Source of the DNA: JACJXF01 sp038316435 | GTDB lineage: Bacteria > Bacteroidota > Bacteroidia > Bacteroidales > GCA-2748055 | Reading direction: 5' to 3' | DNA length: 64,000 nucleotides | Assembly (NCBI GenBank): GCA_038316435.1 | Contig: JBBQAQ010000007.1 | Location: 1 to 64,000, forward strand | In this document: positions 57,455-64,000 of the stretch, one piece after another | Numbering within the stretch: the first letter of the stretch is position 1 | Layout of the letters: each line of letters opens with the position of its first letter | Made by a program: the position numbers and the translations under genes | The notes under the pieces: model-generated | Told to the model about the DNA's origin: nothing | The model's database searches: none | What the model saw: only the letters and a program-made list of their open reading frames with translations

Positions 57455-58138
57455 TTGAGATATACCCGTTTGTGGTATCTGTTGATACCTGTTTTTATAA
57501 TTACAGCTTGTAAAAGCAATACAATACCTACCGGAGACGTTTCTGCTACTGTTATCGAATACAAAGTGACTTATCTTTCTGAAAAAGCTGGGAATATTCC
57601 TACTAAAATGCTTCCTGGTAAGATGACGGTAATTTTCGCGGAACATTTTGCTTTAAATAAAATCGAGGGCTTTTTTGGTCAGTTTTCTCTCGTTTACATT
57701 GGAAACCTGAAAAATAAAAGTGTAGTTACCATGATGAAGCTTTTTGATAAAAAATACGTTTCCTACGGTAAAAATGGTGAAATGCCATGTGGCTTTTCAG
57801 AATTACAGAATCTGGTAATTACGGAAACCGGGAATACGAAAGACTTGCTTGGATTTCGATGTAAGGAATTATTAATCAGTTCTAACAGTGATTCAGCATT
57901 TTATGCACTTTGTACTGATGGAATAGATGTGAAGAATCCAAACGTCACCACTCCATTTAAAGAAATTGATGAAGTGCTTTTGGATTTCAGAACACATCTG
58001 AGTTTGCTTGATATGAGACTTACTGCAACTTCCATCGAAAAGAAGACTATTTCATGGGATGTCTTCCGTGTTACCGAAGGGTATAAGGAACGACCGAGGG
58101 AGTTTGTGGAGAATACGATTGAGGAGTTGTTTAAGTAA
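57455..58138 (+). CDS. Lipoprotein of unknown function (TTG start)
   Basis: 227 aa. The only usable start is TTG 57455: no ATG lies between the upstream in-frame TAA and the lipobox, and TTG gives a proper lipoprotein signal (RYTRLWYLLIPVFIITAC). The body is beta-rich (ATVIEYKVTYLSEKAG, GKMTVIFAEHFALNKIEGFFGQFSLVYIGN) and Cys-containing later (MPCGF, FRCKELL, ALCTDG). It resembles GLPGLI/DUF4412-like outer-envelope lipoproteins in style, but I cannot assign a family. ftsK starts 132 bases later. Confidence 0.65.
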   Translation: MRYTRLWYLLIPVFIITACKSNTIPTGDVSATVIEYKVTYLSEKAGNIPTKMLPGKMTVIFAEHFALNKIEGFFGQFSLVYIGNLKNKSVVTMMKLFDKKYVSYGKNGEMPCGFSELQNLVITETGNTKDLLGFRCKELLISSNSDSAFYALCTDGIDVKNPNVTTPFKEIDEVLLDFRTHLSLLDMRLTATSIEKKTISWDVFRVTEGYKERPREFVENTIEELFK

Positions 58139-58160
58139 ACCTACATAAAGGAAAAGTACC

Positions 58161-58246
58161 AAGGTTTACACTGAGCCCGTCGAAGTGAAAAAGGTTTACA
58201 CTGAGCGCAGTTGAAGTGAGCACTGTCGAAGTGAAAAAGGTTTACA
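58161..58246 (+). repeat. Direct-repeat block upstream of ftsK
   Basis: A 30-bp unit AAGGTTTACACTGAGC...GAAGTGAA repeats: full at 58161-58190, a diverged copy at 58191-58220, a partial (CACTGTCGAAGTGAAA) and a last AAGGTTTACA. Each unit carries the palindrome-like pair CACTGAG/CGAAGTG. The short words CACTGAGC and TCGAAGTG are common in Bacteroidota intergenic repeats (recalled, not searched). Confidence 0.75.
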
Positions 58247-58270
58247 AATTTTTAATGAGTTAAAACCAGA

Positions 58271-60625
58271 ATGGTTAAGTTTTTTAAAGCAATTATACAT
58301 TTTTTCCGTGATGAGCGCGTAAGAATTACAATAGGGAGTTTTTTAATTCTACTCTCACTCTATTGTGGTATTGCCTTTGTTTCATACTTATTTACCTGGA
58401 AAGCTGATCAGGATTTCCTTTGGGAAAAAGTCTTTTCAGGCCCAGAAATCTCAGTCGACAATAACGCTGGAAAACTAGGCGCATGGGTTTCAACAATCTT
58501 TATGAACTATTGGTTCGGCCTTGCCGGATTCCTGTTTCCATTCATGCTTTTTGTACTGGGAATCAGTTTATTCCGCGTAAATCTTTTTAAAACCTGGAGA
58601 ACCATAAAAATCAGTCTGGCAGGAATTATCCTGATGTCGGTTAGCTTGGGCTATATTTTCGGAAAACATAATGAGTTTTTAGGTAGCGGACCGGGAGGTG
58701 GACATGGTTTCTTTATAAGTCAGTGGCTGAACGCAAGTCTTGGAAAAACCGGAACTGGCTTTTTGCTTCTGTTGTTGGTATTTGGATTTTTCGTTTTTGC
58801 TTATAACAGCACCGTGCCAATTTTAAAAAATCTGATCCAGAAATTTTTCTCTAAAAGGGAGGAGAAAACCGAGGACATTCCAGCAGTACCAGAAACCGAA
58901 ATTGCACCTGAGCCTATTGCTGTTACTGTGGAACAGCCTGAAAATGGAGATTTAGATCTAGAGTTTGAAGATAACAATGAGGAAGCTGAAGATTTTACTG
59001 AAATTGAACCGCCACTACCAGTAGTTAAAGAAACTCTTATTCCCGCAGATGAAGGCGATCTCGACCTTGAAGTTGAACATGCCGATGAGAACGATCAGGT
59101 CCATAATCCGGATGAAATTCAAAAAGATTATGATCCTACGCTTGATCTTTCTTCATACAAATATCCCCCTTTATCCCTCTTAAAAGATTATGAAAGTGGC
59201 TCTGTATCTGTAAGTAATGAGGAGTTGATCTCCAACAAAAATAAGATTGTTGATACACTGGCCAATTACAAAATTACTATCGATAAAATCAAAGCCACCA
59301 TTGGGCCTACGGTTACTCTTTATGAAATTGTTCCTGCTCCCGGAATCCGAATATCAAAAATCAAAAGTCTGGAGGACGACATAGCCCTAAGTCTCTCAGC
59401 CTTAGGCATTCGTATCATCGCTCCTATTCCCGGTCGTGGTACTATCGGAATTGAAGTTCCAAACTTGCAGCCAAAAATTGTATCCATGAAGTCGGCATTG
59501 GCTTCCAAAAAGTTTCAGGAGGAAGATTATGAATTACCCGTGGCACTTGGGAAAACAATTAGTAACGAAACTTATGTATTTGATTTAACACGTATGCCTC
59601 ACCTTTTGGTTGCCGGCGCAACTGGTCAGGGAAAGTCGGTAGGGCTCAATGCAATTATCACATCCCTTTTGTATAAAAAGCATCCTTCGCAATTAAAATT
59701 TGTTCTCGTTGATCCAAAGAAAGTGGAACTTACGCTTTATGCGAAAATCGAGCGCCATTTTCTTGCCAAACTTCCGGATACTGAAGATGCCATTATTACC
59801 GACACTCAAAAGGTTATTACCACGTTGAATTCTCTTACCAAGGAGATGGACGACAGGTATAACTTACTTAAAAATGCGCATGTCAGGAATATTAAAGAGT
59901 ACAACGAAAAGTTTGTGAAACGTAAGCTTAATCCCGACAAAGGACACAGGTTTTTACCATATATTGTGCTTGTTATCGACGAGTTTGCCGATCTGATCAT
60001 GACGGCAGGAAGGGAAGTTGAAAACCCTATCGCCAGGCTTGCCCAGCTTGCGCGTGCAATCGGGATACATCTAATCATTGCAACCCAGCGCCCAACCACC
60101 AATATTATCACAGGAGTAATCAAAGCTAATTTTCCGGCCCGAATTGCATTCAGGGTTTTGTCGGTAGTTGACTCCAGAACCATTCTGGATATGTCGGGTG
60201 CCAACCAGCTTATTGGGCGTGGTGACATGCTGATATCGGCCGGTAGCGATCCGGTTCGTGTTCAGTGTGCTTTTATCGACACCCCGGAAATCGATGCTCT
60301 TACCGAATTCATTGGTAGCCAAAGAGCCTATCCTACTGCACATATTTTACCTGAGGTTGAAGAGCTTGTATCCGGGAAAACTGATGTAGACCTGAAAAAG
60401 AGAGATGTGGAATTCGAAAAAGCAGCGCGATTAGTAGTTCAACATCAGCAAGGCTCTACATCTCTGATTCAGCGGAAGCTTTCTTTAGGTTATAACAGGG
60501 CTGGCAGAATTGTTGATCAGCTTGAAGCGGCTGGAATCCTCGGCCCGTTTGAAGGAAGCAAGGCAAGAGACGTTTTAATTCAGGATGAGATCAGTTTGGA
60601 ACATATTTTGAAGAGTCTGGAATAA
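58271..60625 (+). CDS. ftsK: DNA translocase FtsK/SpoIIIE
   Basis: Pumps DNA at the septum and activates XerCD at dif during chromosome segregation. 784 aa: four N-terminal TM helices (about 15-170), an acidic linker (about 195-285) rich in Glu and Asp, and the ATPase motor from about 310 with Walker A GATGQGKSVG, Walker B IVLVIDEFADLIM, and ARLAQLARAIGIHLIIATQRP. The C-terminal gamma winged helix (SLIQRKLSLGYNRAGRIVDQLE) that reads KOPS-like sites is present. The following lolA-like gene starts 12 bases later, so the two are probably cotranscribed. Confidence 0.97.
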   Translation: MVKFFKAIIHFFRDERVRITIGSFLILLSLYCGIAFVSYLFTWKADQDFLWEKVFSGPEISVDNNAGKLGAWVSTIFMNYWFGLAGFLFPFMLFVLGISLFRVNLFKTWRTIKISLAGIILMSVSLGYIFGKHNEFLGSGPGGGHGFFISQWLNASLGKTGTGFLLLLLVFGFFVFAYNSTVPILKNLIQKFFSKREEKTEDIPAVPETEIAPEPIAVTVEQPENGDLDLEFEDNNEEAEDFTEIEPPLPVVKETLIPADEGDLDLEVEHADENDQVHNPDEIQKDYDPTLDLSSYKYPPLSLLKDYESGSVSVSNEELISNKNKIVDTLANYKITIDKIKATIGPTVTLYEIVPAPGIRISKIKSLEDDIALSLSALGIRIIAPIPGRGTIGIEVPNLQPKIVSMKSALASKKFQEEDYELPVALGKTISNETYVFDLTRMPHLLVAGATGQGKSVGLNAIITSLLYKKHPSQLKFVLVDPKKVELTLYAKIERHFLAKLPDTEDAIITDTQKVITTLNSLTKEMDDRYNLLKNAHVRNIKEYNEKFVKRKLNPDKGHRFLPYIVLVIDEFADLIMTAGREVENPIARLAQLARAIGIHLIIATQRPTTNIITGVIKANFPARIAFRVLSVVDSRTILDMSGANQLIGRGDMLISAGSDPVRVQCAFIDTPEIDALTEFIGSQRAYPTAHILPEVEELVSGKTDVDLKKRDVEFEKAARLVVQHQQGSTSLIQRKLSLGYNRAGRIVDQLEAAGILGPFEGSKARDVLIQDEISLEHILKSLE

Positions 60626-60636
60626 ACACATCAACC

Positions 60637-61302
60637 ATGAAACCTATTTTATCGCTTATTTTTGTTTGTCTTTCATATAACCTTTCTGCACAAACAGGAT
60701 CGCAAACTTCAGTTCAGGATATTGCAGCAGAGCCATATCTGGATGTTATATCGCAACTTTTCAATCCCGCGAAAGCGATACAGATTGAATTCAAATATGA
60801 AGTTACTACCCCTGAACCACCTTCAAAGGTTACTGATCACGGATCAATTATTATTAAAGGGGATAAGTACAAACTCAAAACCGATGATGGTGAAATGTAC
60901 TTTAACGGTAAAACTCTCTGGGTCTATAATATTTCTGCAACAGAAGTGTACCGTAGCATTCCCGCAACCGAAAGTATGGATGATATGTTGATGGCTCCTT
61001 TCCGCTTAATAAAAGATTATAAAAAGTATTACAAGTACCGACTAATGGATGATGTGGTGGTTAGCGGAACCAACTATGCTCAGGTTGAATTGTATCCGAT
61101 TGATCTAAATACCAGTTATTCAATTATGAGAATGTTGGTAGATAAGAAATCCAGAATACTTTTTTCATTCTCGATGCAACAAAAAAGCGGCGTATTGTAT
61201 ACTATTTTCACTAAGGAAATCATTAAAGACGTGAAAATTTCCGAAACGGCTTTTTCATGGAATGGCACGCTTTATCCTGGTGTGCTTGAGATTGAGATGT
61301 AA
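60637..61302 (+). CDS. LolA-like outer-membrane lipoprotein carrier
   Basis: 221 aa. Signal peptide about 1-19 (ending LSAQ). The mature part has the LolA pattern: an internal beta-strand pair FKYEVTTPEPP, GSIIIKGDKYKLKTDDGEMYFNGKTLWVYN and ATEVYRSIPA, and a C-terminal MRMLVDKKSRILFSFSM. Family role: carries lipoproteins from LolCDE to the outer membrane receptor. Placement right after ftsK is common in Bacteroidota (recalled). Stop is 38 bases from the convergent 7TM-HD gene. Confidence 0.85.
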   Translation: MKPILSLIFVCLSYNLSAQTGSQTSVQDIAAEPYLDVISQLFNPAKAIQIEFKYEVTTPEPPSKVTDHGSIIIKGDKYKLKTDDGEMYFNGKTLWVYNISATEVYRSIPATESMDDMLMAPFRLIKDYKKYYKYRLMDDVVVSGTNYAQVELYPIDLNTSYSIMRMLVDKKSRILFSFSMQQKSGVLYTIFTKEIIKDVKISETAFSWNGTLYPGVLEIEM

Positions 61303-61340
61303 AGATTTTTGATTATTTATTTGATACTTTGAGGAAAGCC

Positions 61341-63485
61341 TTACTCAGGATATTCAATCCTTGGATGATAAATATTAATCAGCTTCGCTTTAAACACCTT
61401 TTTTATTTCTTCAATATCCCGGAACGTAAGCTCAACATTTTCGAATTGTTGCTCGCTGAATTGTCTGCTGATGATCCCATCCACAAGACTGTTAATTGCT
61501 CCCACATCAATTTTCTTTAGGCTTCGCGACGCTGCCTCAATAGAATCGGCCATCATAAGTATAGCAGTTTCCTTTGAGTAAGGACGCGGTCCGGGGTATG
61601 TAAACTTGCGAATATCCATCTCTGCACCCGGATATTCCTTAAGATATGAGCGGTAAAAATAAAGAACAGTAGTTGTGCCGTGGTGAGTGCGGATGAAATC
61701 GACAATACAATCCGGTAATTTGGCTTTCTGGGCAATTTCAACTCCCCTGGTAACATGAGTGATAATTTTCTCGGCACTCTGTTCAAAGCTTAGTTTGCTA
61801 TGCGGATTAAATCCCGAATTCAGGTTTTCAATAAAATACATTGGATCATCGGTTTTACCAATATCATGGTAAAGCGCTCCGGTCCTAGCTAGTAGAGGAT
61901 TTCCCTTTACCTTGATCACCGCTTCTTCACAAAGATTGGCAACCTGCAAAGAATGCTGAAATGTTCCCGGTGCAATTTCCGCAAGCTTTCGAAGCAAAGG
62001 CTGATTGGTATCAGCAAGCTCGATCAGAGTTGCATCTGAAACAAAACCGAAAACTTTTTCAAAGATGAAAATCAAGGGATATGAAGTAAGCACAAGCAAG
62101 GCATTCCCACCGAACCATGCATAATTAATTACATCAATATTCTGAAAACGCCCCTCCTGCATCAGAGATATCCCGGAATAAACAAGACTGTAAGCAATAA
62201 ATGTGAGTACTGCAGAAAAAAACAAATTTCCTCTTCGGTAATTATTTTGTAAAGTGAAGATTGCAACAACTCCGGTAATAAAATTCATAAATACAAACTC
62301 AAAACCATTAGGAGCCATGAATCCGATAAGTAAAATCGCAATCAGATGCACGAATAAAGCAATTCGTCTTTCATAAAACGTTCGAATAATAATTGGCAGA
62401 ATAACAAATGGAACAACATACACACTGATCCTCTCATTGCTGATAGTCCATTTTGCCATAATGGCCATAATTACAATAAGCATTACTATAAAAAAAGTCT
62501 TGGTCGCATTGTGTAATACTTCTCTTTTAAAGTGGATAAGAAAAAGGTACAAAGCCAGAAATGCAAAGGCAACAATTACAAGCTGACCTAGGATAATCAG
62601 AAAATAATTCCTTTCGATATTCGGATTTGTTTCATATTCGCGTTTGAGCGACTGTAAAAGCAGTTGTTTGTCGTCGTTAACAACTTCGCCAAGTGCAATG
62701 ATTTTCTCCCCTGCCTGAACCATCCCCTGAGTACTAGAAAGCTCATTCATAAGGGATTCCTTCATACGGTTTGAAGTAAGCTCATCGTATACAAGATTCG
62801 CCTCAATAAATTCAACCAGATCAATGGAACCGATAAAACGCTTCTCAGGAATGGCTTTGGCTTCCAGTTTAGCTTCTTCTTTCTCTACTTGGATTTTAAG
62901 GTTTTCGTAAGCAGTTTTTTGGCTAAACACAGATACTGCAGGCCTCTCATCAATGGTAATTCCGGTGATAATATAAACAATTTCGTCTTTGTTTTTAATA
63001 TTTTCCAATTGCAGGGGATCAAGAACTATTCCCTGAGAAAATATCCAGCTTAAATTAGTTGTTAGTGATTTAAGGTACTGATCATGTATTTTTTTTAACT
63101 CAGTAGCAGAATACTTTACATTTCGTTGATTTATTGAAGTATCAATATTTCGACTATTTTTCTCAAATTCAGTCCATTTCTTTTCAAATTCAATATTGAG
63201 TCTCTCCAGATTTCGAACTCCAACCATTGAATCGAGATTGAAATAGGGAATAAACCGCAACATAAGACTGTCTTTTTCAGCCTGAACAACTGCATCGGGT
63301 TTATAAATCGGGAAATTGAAAGGCGCCACTAATACATTATGCAGCCATGGCTTGCCTTTCTGAAATTCGTATCGGAATTTGCCCTCCCTTGGAAATAATA
63401 GAAGAATTACAGCAACGCCTCCGGCAAATATCAAAAACAAACGAATTCCCCTTAGAATAGAGTTAAATTTTTGGATGAAGCTCAT
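61341..63485 (-). CDS. 7TM-HD family phosphodiesterase, PgpH/YqfF type (probable c-di-AMP hydrolase)
   Basis: 714 aa. N-terminal TM helix, a periplasmic 7TMR-HDED-type region (about 45-300), seven TM helices (about 305-475), then a cytoplasmic HD domain (about 495-690) with GTFQHSLQVANLCEEA, GALYHDIGK (HD at about 540), NPHSKLSFEQSAEKIITHVTRGVE and RTHHGTTTVLYFY. In Listeria and Bacillus this family (PgpH) degrades c-di-AMP. That nucleotide is known in Bacteroidota, so the same role is likely. The convergent neighbour is lolA. A -7 box lies 46 bases upstream (63531-63538). Confidence 0.93.
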   Translation of the reverse strand: MSFIQKFNSILRGIRLFLIFAGGVAVILLLFPREGKFRYEFQKGKPWLHNVLVAPFNFPIYKPDAVVQAEKDSLMLRFIPYFNLDSMVGVRNLERLNIEFEKKWTEFEKNSRNIDTSINQRNVKYSATELKKIHDQYLKSLTTNLSWIFSQGIVLDPLQLENIKNKDEIVYIITGITIDERPAVSVFSQKTAYENLKIQVEKEEAKLEAKAIPEKRFIGSIDLVEFIEANLVYDELTSNRMKESLMNELSSTQGMVQAGEKIIALGEVVNDDKQLLLQSLKREYETNPNIERNYFLIILGQLVIVAFAFLALYLFLIHFKREVLHNATKTFFIVMLIVIMAIMAKWTISNERISVYVVPFVILPIIIRTFYERRIALFVHLIAILLIGFMAPNGFEFVFMNFITGVVAIFTLQNNYRRGNLFFSAVLTFIAYSLVYSGISLMQEGRFQNIDVINYAWFGGNALLVLTSYPLIFIFEKVFGFVSDATLIELADTNQPLLRKLAEIAPGTFQHSLQVANLCEEAVIKVKGNPLLARTGALYHDIGKTDDPMYFIENLNSGFNPHSKLSFEQSAEKIITHVTRGVEIAQKAKLPDCIVDFIRTHHGTTTVLYFYRSYLKEYPGAEMDIRKFTYPGPRPYSKETAILMMADSIEAASRSLKKIDVGAINSLVDGIISRQFSEQQFENVELTFRDIEEIKKVFKAKLINIYHPRIEYPE

Positions 63486-63530
63486 AAAATCAGTATTTGA
63501 CTTTGATTAATGATGTCACTGTTCCGTGTA

Positions 63531-63538
63531 CAAAGCTA
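63531..63538 (-). promoter_or_regulatory. Bacteroidota -7 box upstream of the 7TM-HD gene
   Basis: Minus strand TAGCTTTG (TAnnTTTG), about 46 bases before the start. No -33 at 19 bases. Confidence 0.35.
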
Positions 63539-63627
63539 AATTTTTTTTAAACAATTTTGTATCAGGCGGATTTATAAAAATATTTCCTGATCAATTGACA
63601 GTTCAAGGTGCTTTATTGGATCTCCTC

Positions 63628-63657
63628 TTGTTATCCGTTATGAAATCATTATCTTTG
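63628..63657 (+). promoter_or_regulatory. Complete Bacteroidota promoter for the right-edge gene
   Basis: TTG at 63628-63630, a 19-base spacer, TATCTTTG at 63650-63657, 32 bases before the start codon. Same architecture as the helicase promoter. Confidence 0.7.
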
Positions 63658-63688
63658 GTTTTATGCAAAAACTAAAGTCATATTTCTA

Positions 63689-64000
63689 ATGAATTCCGGA
63701 AGACGTGAATTTCTTAAAGCAACTGGATTATTGGCCATTGGCTTATCTAACATACCTTTAAAACTGTTTGGCATCGAATCCGGCAAACGAGTTTTTTCGC
63801 CCCGATTTGGCATTTGTACAGAAATCACAAACATCAGCATTCTGGAATCCGCAGGATATCAATATCTTGAAGAAGGCTTAAGGCGATTTCTGGTGCCTAA
63901 CGAACCGGAAACTGTTTTTAATGAGAAATTTTCCTTTCTTAAAAATGCCGGAATTCCTGTTGAAGCCTGTAACTCTTTTTTACCGGGGGAGTTGAAATGC
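63689..64000 (+). CDS. Tat-exported TIM-barrel protein, sugar phosphate isomerase/epimerase-like (3' truncated by window edge)
   Basis: 104 residues are visible and the gene runs off the right edge. The start MNSGRREFLKATGLLAIGLSN is a twin-arginine signal (R-R-E-F-L-K). After it, RFGICTEITNISILESAGYQYLEEGL and FSFLKNAGIPVEACNSFLPG look like the first strands of an AP-endonuclease-2/xylose-isomerase-like barrel, as in Bacteroidota 'sugar phosphate isomerase/epimerase' proteins. The substrate cannot be told. It has its own promoter (63628-63657). Confidence 0.7.
   Translation, partial: MNSGRREFLKATGLLAIGLSNIPLKLFGIESGKRVFSPRFGICTEITNISILESAGYQYLEEGLRRFLVPNEPETVFNEKFSFLKNAGIPVEACNSFLPGELKC

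Overview
The window is AT-rich chromosomal DNA from a member of the Bacteroidota, most likely a Bacteroidales/Marinilabiliales-type marine or sediment lineage (the order is an inference). Evidence: two large secreted proteins end in type IX secretion (T9SS) sorting domains; the left edge holds the end of a TonB-dependent receptor; several genes carry a TAnnTTTG -7 promoter box; and many Bacteroidota-typical genes occur (FeoA-FeoB fusion, long NusB, DUF1573, DUF3276/PUR, DUF5606, DUF4831, TPR-SpoIIE phosphatase). I see no rRNA, tRNA, CRISPR array, prophage or complete insertion sequence.

Layout. 1-11 kb: receptor tail, FKBP isomerase, EamA transporter, PHP-like lipoprotein, DUF4831 lipoprotein, NAD(P)HX repair enzyme, POT peptide transporter, TPR-PP2C sensor phosphatase. 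11-20.4 kb: a giant PKD-repeat protein and a CotH-kinase/lamin-tail protein, both T9SS clients, with a 65-aa protein between them. 20.7-24.3 kb: acetyltransferase, fatty acid desaturase, heme-binding protein, a frameshifted YdeI-like pseudogene and a cold-shock protein. 24.4-30 kb: DEAD-box helicase with an RS-rich linker, an unknown 600-aa Cys-containing protein, and pabB-pabC for folate. 30-31.1 kb: a RelE/ParE toxin-antitoxin pair beside a deleted duplicate of itself. 31.1-41.9 kb: YitT protein, class II photolyase, FtsX-type permease, LysM plus periplasmic-binding-fold lipoprotein-like protein, purC, phoH, SAM hydrolase and mazG.

42.1-46.9 kb is a reverse-strand housekeeping run: nusB, DUF1573, yajC, then ybbR, coaE, TerB-DnaJ, DUF5606, with an intrinsic terminator after yajC. 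47.2-51.3 kb: PUR-family protein, a hypothetical protein, feoAB and a previously uncalled 45-aa Cys-rich feo partner. 51.4-57 kb: cyclophilin, a phospholipase B-like Ntn hydrolase, a membrane protein with an HMA-domain lipoprotein, then argF and arcC, which together could make ATP from citrulline. 57-64 kb: lipoprotein, ftsK, lolA-like gene, a 7TM-HD (PgpH-type) phosphodiesterase and the start of a Tat-exported TIM-barrel protein.

The most notable non-coding features are a 124-bp MITE-like element with terminal inverted repeats and a perfect 10-bp target duplication; a 113-bp dispersed repeat present twice in opposite orientation; a 130-bp cluster of four different palindromes; and a short direct-repeat block upstream of ftsK. 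The MITE and both copies of the 113-bp repeat lie between convergent genes. I found no convincing multi-gene system that is wholly new. The best unknowns are the 600-aa protein at 26486 and the small repeat elements.
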